Shown here piece after piece: positions 48,001-61,700 of a DNA stretch of 64,000 nt. Source of the DNA: Volvox africanus (Eukaryota; Chlorophyta; Chlorophyceae; Chlamydomonadales; Volvocaceae); assembly GCA_030268105.1 (NCBI GenBank), contig BSDZ01000009.1:1625501-1689500 (forward strand). The letters run 5' to 3'. Each line of letters opens with the position of its first letter. Positions within the stretch are counted from its first letter, which is position 1. The translations under genes and the position numbers were made by a program. Under the pieces are notes generated by a model. The model was given only the letters and a program-made list of their open reading frames with translations. It did no database searches and had not been told where the DNA came from.

Positions 48001-51000
48001 GTGCAATTTTAGAGAGAATACCGGCGGCAGCTCCGTCATTTTGCTCCGGAACCAGCGTTGAATGTGGGCTTTGGAGCTGGTCGGCAGCCACCTGCAGCCA
48101 TAACCCGAGCTTGCTGCAACTCACGGCATCAGCGCCTCCTCCTCCGTCTCCTTCTCCCCAGCAGCAGCAGAACTCTGTTGATGGTACTCCGTCACCTTCC
48201 TCAGCAGCATCCCGTCGGGGAGCAATCGGAAGTCTGCCGCCAGCAACCCAAGCAGCGGGACTGCATACAGGAACAGTAGCACCGTCCCCGGCTGTAGCAG
48301 TGTCCTTACCGGCAGTAGCATCATCAACAACAGCCAGGGCTCGCCCGTTTTGGTGGCAGTTGGCGTCCATGCCGCGAGAGCACTCGCAGCACACCGAACC
48401 CTGCTCCGACACACAGCAGTCAGGTCTGGTTAAGTTGACGGTTGAGGACTGGAAACCCAACAGGGTAACGGAAACCAACCCCCCAGCACGACAGGCAAAG
48501 TGGATATGGAGACCGTGAGTATGTCAGGGCGGCCGGGCCGGCCTGTGTGCACTGCCTGATCAGGACATGCAAACCGGACTGGGTTAGCTGCCTAGCTCAT
48601 TGCATAGTTAATAGTACATTTATCTTATCCATGCATTGTGCCGTTCAATTCTAGCTTGAGGTGTATAAGCTGGCCCCCTGGTCCTGAACCAGGACCGGGG
48701 ATGGTCGTGTGGGGCTGCAATCACAGCAGGCAAGGCGATTTGGGAACGTTACTGCGGGTATTCCCTCACGGGCGTCCCCGATGGTCCTAATTGAAGACGT
48801 TATAATCAGCAGTATTTACTAATCCTCGGCAAAACCAGGGAATAAATAAGCACTTATGTCACGGAAATGTGCCCTTTCACGTTTATAGTCAACTAAGTCA
48901 TGCTGAAGAGTGCTCCTGCATGCGTACTGCGTCCTCGACTTCGCGGATCTACACGCACCGCATCAGTTAAAAACCCTTTTTTAGATTTATGATGTACTTT
49001 TAAGCTATATTTTTTGCCAAAATTCCTCGCTATAACCATAAGCTTAACGCCCAAAAACCAAAAGCTCCATCTCCCACAGCTATGGTAGGAATATGAATCA
49101 GACCGAATTCCACCGATAGCCACGATCACTAACCTAACTTGCATGCCCCATGAATATGGGCCTTTCGTTGTGTCCATGCGCAGTAGCTTCAGGTCGGAAG
49201 GCCGGCTGGGCCACATCACTGCGTCAAAAAGGGATGTCAGTGGCGCGGGCTCCGCCAGTGGCGGCTTCACCAGCACCGACGCTTCTACCACTGGCGGTGG
49301 CGCCAGCGGCGGCGCCAGCACTAAGCGTCAGCAAGGGCTCAAGGCCACGACACGTGCACCTGACCTCCATGCACTGGCGGCAGTCAGCAGTGCTACATAT
49401 AAACGAGCGACGGAGCAACATATGTCGAAGACGGTCATGGATGCGGTGCAGGGACGGCCGTCAGACTCGGATTCGGATTTGGATTTGAGTTTCGGTACGT
49501 GACGAAATCCAAAGCGGATACGGGTAGGGGGCAAAAGGTTGGGAGGGTTGCCCAAACTTGCCCAACCTGATATCGGTGTTGCCGCTTCAGGCGGGTACAG
49601 CGTTGGAGTCAGGGAAATAAATAGCTAGGAGGGTTGTGGTGCTCTGCCGCATCCTCCTTTTCCAATCATTTTTACGAATCACCACTATCTTCCGGTCCAC
49701 ATGTCTTCAACTTACCCTCTCTCCCTTGCCTTTTCCAGCGCCACCTTCTGGGGCGCGACCAGTGCAGGGGCCATCGTGCCTTCAACCCCGCATTCTGGAT
49801 ACATTCGCTGATCGGGAGGCCCTGGACTCCCCCGTCCTCATCCTGGGGTCCAGCTGCTTCATCCAGCTCGCGCAGCTGGTGGGAGCGATACGTTCTGCGC
49901 CCCCCGTTGGTAAGATGGGCTCGGGCTCAGGCTCCTTCCCTGTTATAAAGCCTAAGGGCTTAAGAGTTACGGCGTTCTTAGGCCATTTTTGTCTCTTTCC
50001 TCTAGGCTCACTTTACTGCCAGATCAACCAACCCCACAGCACTTTTGGTTGATCTGATTGGAAGTGAATATATGGTATCTTTTGTTTTGTGTTCACGGAG
50101 TGTCAGGGTTTATTTGCATTTGTAGATGTAGATGATTTATCGGTATGCAACCTATCTCTCACCCAAATGGCCTGGCATCTTCGTACGCCAGAAATTGTTG
50201 TCATTGATGAAATTGTTTTATCGTTTTTATGGATGGCTGCGTCCGCAGGCTATGGAGAGAGTTTCCGTACGCGGACAATGGTCATTATCGCCGACAGTGC
50301 GGAAGATGGCAAGGTACGTTATGTGGGTTTCTGAGCGATGCCGCGATTGGAAGAAGCAGAAAATCTGGGGTTGGACGTACGGGACTACTGCTTGGGTATG
50401 CTCCTGGTACGGCAAGGGCGCACGCAAACATGCCCGATACATGCAACATACTTCGACCCCGACTAAGAGCGGGCCAAAGACCCTCCCCAGGTTGAGGGCA
50501 GGGTGCCCCCATGTCGATGGACGGTGAAGGACCCGATTATAGTGACCTGCGAGCTGACCAGGAGCGGAGTTGACGCCTTAGTTGATTCGGCAGATTCCGC
50601 TGGATGCCGGTGGTGGGTGCTGAACCCGGGAAGATCACTGATTTCGGAGAAGTCGGCATGGGAGACCGGATGAGGGTGCCCCGAAATACCGGGGAAGGTA
50701 GGGACTGCCAGGTTAGTGGCCACGGGTGAAGCTGTACCCCCCTATCCCAAACACAACAGCTACACAAGATGCCCGATATCGCTTCTCCTCCCGATCTAGA
50801 ACCCTACAACCCTTGAGCCCTAAACCCCTCCTTCCATACTCACTCTGAGATTCCCAAGGACAACGATTTTTCTTCCTTTCCTTCTTTCAGTTAACTTTTG
50901 GCCATAACTCCACCCCGTCATTGCAGCCTCCCATGCACCCCCCTCCTCTCTCTACGCGATCCCGCCCTCAGGCGGCCCTGGGCAGTAAACAATTAGCCGC

Positions 51001-54000
51001 ACTAGGCTCCCTCCCTGGCGCTTTGCCCGACCACATATTCGTACTGCGAGCTGACCCACGGGACGCTACTGACCTGGAGAAGCTTAACCTGAAGCCCGGG
51101 TGCTCGGTGCGTAGCCTCGGAGCTATAAAGCGGATGCATGGGCTAACCCTGATAAAGCGGTTGATCAGGTGACTGGTGACTACCTGCGAACTGATTCTCA
51201 CCGGTTAACTTTGGGCGAACAGTCAGCAATGTTATTACTTTTGAAGGACACACTGTGTCGCCGTGTGGGCGATGAGAGGAGGAGGAGGCTTTCTCTTGTT
51301 TTTTGTGGCGCTGGTTAATGATGTGTGTTCGACTCCCCCTGGATGGACCGGCCCTCTTATTGATTTCTCCCTGCCTCCCTGCCTGCTCCCTACCCGGCCT
51401 GCTCCCTACCCGACTGAATAGGTTGCCGCTGTTCTGGTCCCCAGTACGGAGCAGTTTGCGAAGGGCGGCGTGAAAGGGGCCGCTCCAGCCCTTGCGGATG
51501 GGCAGCTGCTGGTGGCAGCAGCGGCGCTGCGACGGTACTGCGACCAGGTGTGTGTATGTTGTGTATATGTGTGTATGTTATTGAAAACGTCCCCATGGCT
51601 TTGTTAGACATGGAACGAAGAATAGCATCAACGCCCATAAATAAACACGAATAAAACCTGGAGCGTATAAAAACATTTCGCGTGAGGGTAGCTATTGGCT
51701 GAAATAAAATTTATCACAACCTGAACGTTAAGAAGTTAGCTGCAACCTAATTACAGCATTTTTGCAAATTAATGACGCCCGATCCGCTTGCCTGTTTTCC
51801 CCCTTCACCTTTTGCATACACTTACTTTTCCAGCTGGGCTGTCGCCTGCGGGTGGTGGCGGAGGTTTTGGCGCTGCTCAACTGCTCGTATGCATTGCCGC
51901 TGTGTCTGGAAGAGGGCCCCTACCACACGAATAACTTGGTGCGGGGGGTTGCGTCATGTATGGGACCTATCAAATGGAGTCTTCTGGGGAAGACCTTCCA
52001 GAGTACAAATCAAAGCGAAAGACAAGTACACTTAGATACACTCATTGCAGCGGCATCACGGTTAACGAAAGCTCTTATTCGCCTGCTATTCCCAAGGCCC
52101 ACCGCTCCCACACCTCCCTCACATATTTCCCCTCTTTTAGTACGTCTGATATATTTACACGGCAACACACAAAAAAAATACATTTATTGAGAATAATCTA
52201 GTTAACAAACTACAAAAACACTTTATTTTTGCTGTGTTTGTGATGGTGAATATACCCATCTAATTATTTGATGCACAGTTAGGATGTATTCAATTAGCTT
52301 CTCCAGCAACACCATGTTTAGTTTGTACCGCGATGGCGTACCTCACACCGCCCAAGCCAACGCAAACGGACACGAAAAAGGCGAACCCGAGCGCGAACCC
52401 CATGCAGACGGGTACCCAGCAGCTGCATTCCTACCGACGCCCCGCCTCCAGTCTGATTGAGAGTCCCGACCCGCTGAGGTCCCCTTGCAACCATGTCAAG
52501 TTCGTGACGGACCCTCGGCCGGACTTTCGACGAGTAGTGCGAATGACTCTGAAAAGGTGGGCTGAAAAAGTCGTGTTTGACGCACACGGTTCCTATGTCT
52601 TGAATGCCACATTGACCGTTCCTGGGTTCGGAGCCGTATGTCGCATTTACCGCGCCTGGTTTTGGAGGCATGTTTATGGTAAGTGGTTAAACCATAGCCC
52701 GTATCTGTTCTGCACGGCTGCAGGCTGCGGCGTTTTCCGGATGAGGATCTTCAGGAGGAATTCGTACAGGAGATGTTGTCACATAAGCCCAACCTGACAC
52801 CCTCCCTGGCGCCCGGACATATCCTGATGGAGACATTTATGGATGCGCTGGCCTGTCAAGTGAGAGAAGGCTCCTAGAACCCTTCAAATCATAACAGAAA
52901 TATTTACCTTAGTTATGAGTATCATCTATACATGATGATGATAATGATGAGGATGCATGATGCACAGTGCATCGCTACCTCCAAATCCGAGAGGATGCTC
53001 TTAAGTCTGCACACAAGGCATATGGTGCCTGAATGGGAAGATTAACGCAAGGGAATCTCACCGTACAATCATACCTGTCCCCGGTATCCCTTTGACCTTA
53101 TTACTGGACCCCCTCCCCCCGTCCCCGCAGAGCATCTTCAACCCGATGATTCTGCAGATTCTGCTCAAGATGCTCAACTGCTGGACCGCCACGCCAACAC
53201 ATCATCGACGGGCGCGGCTCCAGAACCACCACCCTCACCACCACTCGCACCAACAGCAGCAGCAACAGCCATTCCAACACGAACATCAAAAACAAGCGCG
53301 ACGCTTCCATCTTCGTCAGCAAAGTCACCCCCATGTAACCCCCCGTTACAGCCGCTATCTGCAGCTTCGACATCTCCAGCATCCACAGGTCCCACAGCGT
53401 CCCCCGCTGGTCAGCCCCTCTCAGCGTCGAAAGGAGCACCCTGACCGGAGTATTACCCGGGGAGTGCCCGTCGTTGCCAGCTCCTCCCCAGCCCCGTCCT
53501 CCTCCCCCGCTCTCTTTCTTGAGGGTAGACCCAAACACACCCAGATGCCTCTAGTAGCATCACCACATCCTGGTGCAGTCGCTGCCTCATCCGATTATGT
53601 GTCAGGGTCTATACTGAACCCCGTACTTGCTACTGGCTGTCAAAGCATATCGATATCGTTGGCTGCCCCAGCGGGACCCGCAGGGGGGACCGCCCCTCGG
53701 CCGTGCCCTGCACGGCTCACCACCAGTGAATCCCCCCAAACGCAATCTCCACCACCACCATCAGCAGCAGCAGCACCAACACCACCAGTAGAGCCAGTAC
53801 CAGTAAAAGTGCCGTCATCACTCCAGCAGGCATCCCACAACGAGGCGACAGTTGCAGTAAAGGCATCAACGAGGGGGCCAGCGCGCTTCAGCCGCAGTGA
53901 CGGCAGTGGAATCGGCATTAGCCGGCAAAGTGCCATTGCGGCAGCATCAGCAGCAACAACAAAGGGGACAGGCGAAACAGAAGATCATGCCTGCATATCT

Positions 54001-55146
54001 ACAGTGTCTGAGTCTGCGGTTCTCTCGGGCATAGGCGCCCTGGAGAGCGCAAACACGGCAATGATGATTGCGGTGGTGAGGGACCCGGAAGACTGTACAC
54101 GTGCGCATGCCTGTGATGATGGCCCGGGACAAAGGGCCCCAGGGCCCTTGGCGGAGTCCACGGAGAAGGTACCAGTCCCGCAGTCATCACCGCCGCAATT
54201 GCCACCAAGGCAACCGTCCAGAGATCTGATGGACATGGAGAAAGATGGGGGTATGCCCCATCTTGCAGATTGCTGTGAGCAGCGCAACTGCAACCGTGTT
54301 CATGGTAGCGAGGACACCGACAATGGTAATGTTCGTGGCAGTGGTGGTGATGGGTTGAGGAAAATTGGTGTGCCACCCGCACCGGCGGCTGTTCCGAAGG
54401 TTGCTAGTGCACATAATAATCCCACGATGGGCTCCAAAGACGGCAGCGGTGCAGCCAACGCCAAGTCTTCTGCTACAGCTGCTGCTACTGTCCGTCTCTT
54501 CAGCCTTAATTATCGCGAGATGCTACAGCGGATGCCAAGGTTGCGAGAGCTTCTCCATTCAGCACAGGAGAGCCAGCAATTGCAGCAGCAGCAGCAGCAG
54601 CAGCTCCGAAACCCTAACTCATCGTCGTATAATCTTGGCTCTACCTGGTCGTGGTCAGGCATGGCTGATGCTGCGACCTCAGTTCGTAGCCATCGGGAAG
54701 CACCAAAGCTGCTGCATTTTCACCCGCCAGATCCTAGTAGATCAATCAGCTTCGGGGTGCTGTTCGAAGTTCTAGTGGATGAGTACGACATGATGCCTCT
54801 GGCGCTCTACAGGCGTGACGTTGGTAATGCTGCTGACGTTAGCGAATCCGACCAGCCAAGGAACAATGACGGCATGAGGGAATCCTGTCCATCAGCATCA
54901 TCATCTCATCTCCCCCTGGGTCTGGACAGTGGCACGACTCGTGGAATGGATAGCTTGGCAACTGCGAGGGAGGGCGAACAGATCAGGGCATGTCGCTCTG
55001 CCCCAGGTGTGAGGACGGCGTCGGGGCTGCCGTACGTCTACACTAAGCCAAATAAGTACGACACGTGGCTTCGTTACTCAGACGATGTGTACCTGCTCGC
55101 GTCACAGGCGGTCGTGATGCAGTTTTGGAATGTCTCACATCCATAA
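41064..55146 (+). CDS. Slo/BK-type potassium channel with two RCK domains (5' end incomplete)
   Basis: Exons: 41064-41342, 41836-41997, 42519-42622, 42809-42884, 43313-43447, 44106-44225, 44601-about 44765, 45220-45365, 45742-45880, 46154-46335, 46709-46976, 47517-48514, 49184-49494, 49739-49909, 50249-50313, 50927-51106, 51422-51547, 51834-51886, 52724-52859, 53131-55146 (stop TAA). Only the 44765 donor is weak. The first exon carries S1-S4 (FIRLLRIIQVVRLCKS continues into exon 2), the second carries S5, and the third the pore with STIGYGDYAP. S6 is MFPLVIIIVILILP. RCK1 shows HVLLTGHVTSQ, DMDVVLLCP, VFVLADKYAADPAAED, RASLLGAALHTPG and WLSEYFRGAS. RCK2 shows TMVIIADS, DHIFVLRADPRDATDLEKLN and FNPMILQILLKML, ending YVYTKPNKYDTWLRYSDDVYLL. 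A 332-codon Gln/Ala/Thr/Pro-rich exon separates the RCKs, and about 500 low-complexity residues sit inside RCK2. It should be a membrane K+ channel gated by Ca2+ or other cytosolic ligands. A possible extra exon at 45039-45098 is unproven. Confidence 0.88.
42076..42283. repeat. 53-base near-perfect inverted repeat in a channel intron
   Basis: The left arm 42076-42128 (starts GATGAATGAAGACGTCAGAA) is complementary to the right arm 42231-42283 with a single mismatch. About 102 bases of CT-rich and CA-rich sequence separate them. It lies in the intron 41998-42518 of the channel gene. The transcript would form a long hairpin. A fold-back mobile element or a small-RNA precursor are both possible. 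Confidence 0.92.
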
Positions 55147-55312
55147 CCAGCCGGCCACAAGTCCATGATTTGGCGCTGAAAGATGTTGAAAGGGGCAGTG
55201 ACGTCACAGGTCTCCAATGGCTGTTTGGCCTTTGTAGCCTTAGCCATAAGGAGGAACACGGTCGCGCACCATCTAATTGGTCGGGATCGATAATTTCTGA
55301 TGTCGGGATTGG

Positions 55313-55317
55313 TGTAA
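55313..55317 (+). terminator. Candidate TGTAA polyadenylation motif of the channel gene
   Basis: TGTAA lies 167 bases after the channel stop, and another is at 55407-55411. Either would fit the volvocine poly(A) signal. Which one is used cannot be told from sequence. Confidence 0.4.
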
Positions 55318-57904
55318 CCAGGTATTCAGACTGCACTATCTCAGTATAGTTATGAGTGCGCCAATAGGAATGTATCACATCATACTCGATACCAACAATA
55401 GGAGTTTGTAACGATGAATAAGGTTAGGTAGAGGTAAAGCCGACATATATATACGCAGTTTATAGTATTAGGTGCGCGTGCTCAACTGCTCTTGCATTCT
55501 TCTATATTAGCTGGTTGCTCGTCAATACATGGCTATGACGGCTATATTATTGACAGCTACAGGTTCAGCCCTATGTATATCTTACAATGGCCGTGTAGGC
55601 CGTGGGGCGCTCTCCACGTGTGCCTGTATATCGGACAACTCGCTGGTGTCGCGACATAATAGCGTGGCGCCCGGCATAATTTTTGCGAAAGACGCCTATG
55701 GGTCGCGTATGGAGGGGCGGGTGAGCTGGACGGGTGGCGAAAAGTGAATCAACAGAAATAGCATAGAGATAGGGCGTGATGATTCAGTGAGAGCGCTTTC
55801 CCGCCATGTGTATACATACATGCGGTAGCAGGACTGTCCTTTTCGAACAGGTACTTCGTTTGGTGGCTGGTGGTAATATTTTTTTGCCACTTGCACCGTA
55901 TCGTTGGCCTGCCTCAAGCACCAACGGGTGGGGGGTTGCATCTCGTCCGGCAGGATCTGGTCTGCTCGAACGGGCTAGGCGAGGTTGAAGGCCCTGGTGA
56001 TGAGAGAGCTTGATGTGAACGGTGATGTCATAGGCACACTCCAACAGGGTCTAGTGCGCTGGCCGTGGAGCGCGTGGTGGGGGAGTCGAAGCCTACTCAA
56101 GCCGTTAAAAAAGCCTTCGTTCCACCACACGTCTGCAGACTACCACCGGCGGGGGTGAATCCACCTCAGTAAGCTCCTGTAAGCTGTAAGCCTAATAGCT
56201 GAAGCCTAAAGCCATACCCAGACTTGTAATAACCGAAATAAGTTGTGGAGACAACAAAATAGTAGACGATAAAGCGCGCGATGGGGCGTCAACGTCACGT
56301 AAGCCAGATCTACCGAGGAAAGGGCCTTGACACCAACTGGTGTTAAAGAACAATGCCTTCAAGAGTAATCACTGCTTAAAGATGCAGGAGGCCTTAAACG
56401 CTGAAGTTTTGGTATTTTGATGAATAGGGGACGTAAGGGTGTCCTAGCGATCCAGTGCAGGCCAGGCGAGACCAGGAACAGTCTGATGAAAAGAGTCGTT
56501 CAGGTCGTTCTCAGTATTTCCGGTGTCGGATACTGCACGCATGGAGATTGGTCCTGCCTGTGCCCTGCACAAAGTTATCTGCAGTTTCAGGGAGCCTTCA
56601 AATTGGTGTCACGGCAAAAGCCGCTGCAGAAGCTACGGGCAGGACATGGACCTTCAACTTTCTGCAATACAACACGCGAACAATCCTTGATATTGCAACA
56701 CCATAAAACGCATGGAACACCAAAAAGCAACAGCTAACATATAGCTGCCGGGCAGTTCCCTTGATCGATAGTAGAGGTCGAGAACTTGGCGAGTATTAAC
56801 CGTTTGGAGAGCAGTCTGACAGTTACGCCTGCCTGCAAACTGTCAATTGAGCCAATCTAGGCAATCAGGTTAACCTAGGTCATATCAGCGACTGCAGAAG
56901 CGTAAAATAACACCATAAGGTTACGTTTTGGATAAGCTGCCGGAGCTGATCATGTAACCAACCCATCGTAACATGTGTTAAGAAGGCGCAGAATACGACA
57001 GAACAAGTCACGAATAATTGTGTAACCGGATTCACTGTAACGACAACCTCGACAACGTACATGATGACCGTTTCGGATTGAATCCATTTTACAGCGTTTC
57101 ACCTTTCGCTGCGGCTCCATCCGATAGGTCCAAATTCTGCCCGATCTCATGCAGTGAATTATGGTATAATCCAAGTAAGTGGGTCCATTTCTGATGAGCG
57201 AGAAACACTGATACGTGACATACTGCCAGGTACTTATGATCTTGACCACGCATCAGGGCAGTCATGACTGTCACGACCTCTCCCCTGCCTACCTGCCCCT
57301 GGCCGTGGCATACTGTCCGGGAAAGAAGGGGACCGCTGCATACTTTGCATCGCCATGACGATATAGACAAATACATGAATGCACATGTTTACAAGTACAT
57401 TATAGGTGTCATTTCGTTATTGCTTACTCACCTAACTCTCCTTACAACGCCCTGCGTTGCTCTCATGAATAGGCATGAGCCACCACAGCAACCCTATTGG
57501 GCCTCCACAGCTGTCAGAGACCTACAGGCAGGTGGCTCCGCTTAGCTGCAACATTGACTTTACAGACGTATAAAAAGAGGCACGACCATAAACGCGAAGC
57601 TGTTTCTATGCTATCGATGCTACCTCATATCAATTTACAACTGGTCGTCCACTCGCGCCGTGCCGTACAGATACAATGTCGTACAAAATATTATTTGGAT
57701 GTCCGGAGACCCTATGGATCTGTGTACGTTGCAAACTTGCTCCCCCGAGGTCGCATGGCGTCGGGAGAGATAACGGAAGCCATTCACAACAGCTCCTTTG
57801 GGAACCACGCAGCAGCAGACCACACGCACTGAGCAAAAAAGCCGTTGTACAGCTATACCGCAGTCTGTTTTAAATTGCCGGAATTCAAAGCGATACCCAT
57901 CACT

Positions 57905-58075
57905 ACTCGTCGATGGCGGTGTTATTGTTGTTGTGGTGGTAGTTGTGGTAGTGGTAGTTGTGGTGATTGTGGTGGTAGTTGGTGTTGGTGGTAGTGCTGC
58001 TGCTGATGATCGTGATGATGAGGGTGGTGGTGGTGTAGCTGGTGCTGGTGGTGCTGGTGGTGGTACTCAAACCCG
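57905..58075 (+). repeat. TGG/TGT-rich low-complexity tract
   Basis: Imperfect GTTGTGGTGGTAGT-type triplets with GATGATG interruptions over about 170 bases. The guanine-rich strand has many GG pairs and might form non-B structure. No gene is assigned. Confidence 0.8.
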
Positions 58076-58797
58076 CTGAGGCAACTGGGCATCGCCGCAG
58101 ACACCGCTACCGCACCCGCACCATGCAGGGCTTAGGCAGGCAAGCCCGTCAGCACAACGGAAGTCGGTACGGTCCGGGAAGTGAGCTCAAAGATTTGTTA
58201 CCAATCAACCTCAATAAGATCTGCATCGTACTACAGAGCACTACGCGGCAGATGATTATTTATGATGAGCAGCAGCAGGCGAGTAGCCTGTCTGCCATTA
58301 GGGCACGGATATCAAAATTCACGCTAGCCTGGAACTCGGAATTTCAGCGGACCCAACACATCGAAGCATATTGGTGGTGGAGGGTTACCCCACAGTGCTG
58401 TACATCGCTGCCAACAACACAAGCACACACACAACGAAAGCAATTTATGTAGGACATATGGAGCAGCAATAGCAGCTGTAGCAGCAGTGGCAGCTGTAGC
58501 AGCTTAAAAGTGTTCCATTACGAACACCCGCTACTGCACCCACAAAGGCAGCAGAAAAGTAATCCACATTATCGGGCTACAACGCCGCATAAATTATATG
58601 TCGGGTTGAACATAAAATGTGGTTCTCAAAAGCAAGTATCATCGTAAAGCTAAGCACATATCTGCCACATCTGTGGCCTCTCTTACCGTGAAGAAGCCGT
58701 ACATCACATTTTACCGTACAAACAATGCATACGTGTGTCGCAATTGGAATGATCCTTAAACATCTCGACAAGTCCCTTTATGAGAAGCTCTCTGTTT

Positions 58798-61700
58798 TCA
58801 ATTCTCCGAAGCCGGAGGGGTTGCATCACCAGAGCTGCACGACAGCAACGGCGCGTTGTACATCGGATTGCTCCACACAGTCGACCCCACTGCTACGCTG
58901 CCACCGATCTCCGTACCGGAAGCCTCCGGCCGCCCAAGCTTCATCCCCACGTTATGTTCGTTCTTGGACCCTGCCAAGGGGCTGTTGCTCTTGTTGCTGC
59001 CGGCGCTGATGGCGGCAGGGAACTTCAATGTCCTGTTGCGGCGCAGCGGTGTCGGTTGGCCTGACGGCGGCGACGTGGGCGAGCGCGCGTTAAAGCTCTG
59101 GCTGCCGTCGGCAATTGCAGCTGCTGGCGGCGTGACGGGGCCGACCCGGCCAGCTGCGGAAGGTGGCACCGCAAGAGAAATCGGGGACATCGGCACCCGG
59201 TTGCTAGCCAGCTGGGCATCATCGCCTTCCTCCTCGCTGCACTCAGACGGGGCCATCCCGCCAATGCCGGAGAAGATTGTGTACCTCTCCCCGGTGGGAG
59301 CCACCGGCGGCGCCGGCACTGCGGTGGCCATGGCGGCGGCTTCCACCGCTGCGGCAAAAGGTTCCAGCGCCGCCGCCGAGGTTGCTGGGGAAAGGCTGCT
59401 TGGGTTCTCAGCCCAGGGCATGACCCCCTCCTCTGTCGCCACCGCCGCCGCCGCGCCGCCGCCGATGCCCGCGGCGGCGCCATCGGCCTTGGGCGAGGCA
59501 GCCTTACCCAATCCGTCATAGGTGCTTGCGTACGACGTCTCGGCATACAAACCCGACGGCTCACCGTACAACTTCTTCATGTGAGACAGAGACGAGGTTG
59601 ACGGAGCCAGCTTGCCTGCTGGCGGTGGCGACAGGGCGCCAGTGCCGTAGGTGTACCTGCCCCGCGCGGCCGCAAGCGTTGCTGCCGTCGCGGTGGCGGC
59701 GGCGGCAGCGGAGGCCGCGGCCTGCGCGGCCGCTTTGGACCTCCGTACACTGCGGATCGCGAAGAAAGCCACAAGGGCCACGAGTACGACCAGAGCTACA
59801 GCAACTGCGACAGCCACCACGGCCACGGTGCCAAAGGTGTTCTTGCTGCCGCCGTCAGGAGTTGCAGGGCTGCTGTTGTTGCCGCTGCGGGCCACAGCCG
59901 TGTCCGGGTTAGCTGCGGGACCTGGGTTCGTCGTTGTTGTAGCAGCAGGGCCTGTGTACCCCGAGTCAGTGGTCGTCTTCTGGCCCAGGAGAAGAGAGCG
60001 AAAGGAGGGGGGTTGGGCGGGGGATGTGTTGGAGAGGTTACCCACTGGAGGGGAAGGAGGGGATGCGGCGGAGGCAGTGGAGGAATATGAACGGCAGAGG
60101 AAGGACCTCGTGCTCCGCTCAAAATACACAAAAGCATGAACACAACTGATATGACTCAACGTAGATATCCACAAACGTACAGAAATACACAAACAAACAT
60201 ATTTTACATCGCACCCCCCCCCACCTGACCACCCCTCTCCTCACACTATCGCACACTACTACCCGACGTGAACTTACTTCTGTTCACCGAGTTCACCAAG
60301 TGACGTACGCAATCACGAGCACCCATGTCGGTATCACATTTTCAGATTAAGGCGGGAAATAGCGAGTCATCAATATCGCTCAGTCTGTTCGCTTCGCCCT
60401 TTCTCTCGCCCATCCCCACCCCCATCACCCATCACCCACTCGGCACCACATCCTCACCTCCACCACTCCAGGGCCCTTCGGCAGCTGCACGTCCAGCTGA
60501 AACCGGGAAATCATCCGCATCTGTCCCTCGGTTGACAAACACACCCACGGCGCTGCCAGCTGTGCGCCCACCAGCGCATCGGCCAGCTGCAGAGGGCTCG
60601 CCGGCGTGACGGTACCGCTGCTGCTGCTGGATTGGCTGACGGCGTTAAGCCCTTTCAGCAGGCTGCTGGTGGTGCCGGAAACGCGCTCGGGGCCGAGAGT
60701 GATGTTTAGAGTGACGTTGTATAGGACGGAGGTGTAGCCGGCGCAGGGCGGGACCTGCGGCGATGGGGGGAAGCGAGTTGCGGTGGGGGCAGCAGTGTCG
60801 AATGATGAGGTTGGATAGGTTGGGTACTTTGACGGCAGCTACGGCTACTGTTCGGCAGTTACTACGGCCACTCTCACCTCAGTCGCTGCTACCTCCGTGT
60901 ACGGCGATTGCAGGCACACAACGTCTGAGACGTCCTTCTCCGTGATACCCTTCAGGGAAAGAGCCACCGACACAGCGTGAGCAACCGAGATTCAGTTCAA
61001 TGTGCTGCGCTGTGCTATGATATGCTGTGCTGGTGAGGAATGTACGCCTCCGATTTTCATAATACGAATAATCGTTTTTCAAAAAGAGCAATAGTTTGTC
61101 CACATCTTCAAATAGCCCGCATTTAGCTACATGGCTTCTATCCTTCAGTCTATTTCTTAAGTTCAGTAAGTGTGTGACCACCCTCGGCATGAAACCACCA
61201 GGTGTTGATATGGAGCTAACGGAGCTAACGGAGCTAATGGAGCTAACGGACATCTGCTTCAAAGACCGTTAGGGAGCTGTGCGCAGTGCACCTGGGTAAC
61301 TTGGTAGGTCACCCTCTTTTGTGGAACCACAATCACCGCCGGGAAGAAAGGGTATGCGGAACCCCGTATCCCCATCTGTTGTGTGCTGGTGAATGAACCA
61401 GGTACGGCATCGCCACCTTATCACCCGTACACCTTCCCGAATTGAACTGTATTGTCGTTGCTGATTGGGGTTTCCATCTTTTCACTTTCTGCCGACGATG
61501 ATGAAACCACATGTATCATGCCCAGTCCATACACCGTAAACCGTGCACAATTCCATGTGATTATCTATCTTACCTTCGGTGCTAGCGCCGAAACCACCGC
61601 CTCCGTCACGGCCGTTATGGACTGGCGGCTGCATGTCTCCAGGGAAAGCGCTTCTGGCAACAACGGCGCCTGATCACTGGCGGGCACCTGGCTGGAACGA

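Larger units (their letters stand above)
55147..58797. other. Interval between convergent genes, no supported gene
   Basis: About 3.7 kb between the channel stop and the membrane-protein stop, including both 3' regions. Open frames are short and unrecognised. A TGG/TGT-rich low-complexity tract spans roughly 57905-58075. Its minus strand reads as a His/Gln-rich open frame that I consider an artefact. Confidence 0.55.

Noticed and set aside
51887..51938. Longer version of the channel exon ending at 51938
   Set aside because: Phase and Slo alignment (LNCS|LRRFPDED) fit the donor at 51886, not the later one.
57922..58104. His/Gln-rich minus-strand frame
   Set aside because: It is a low-complexity TGG/TGT tract with no splice partners or family.
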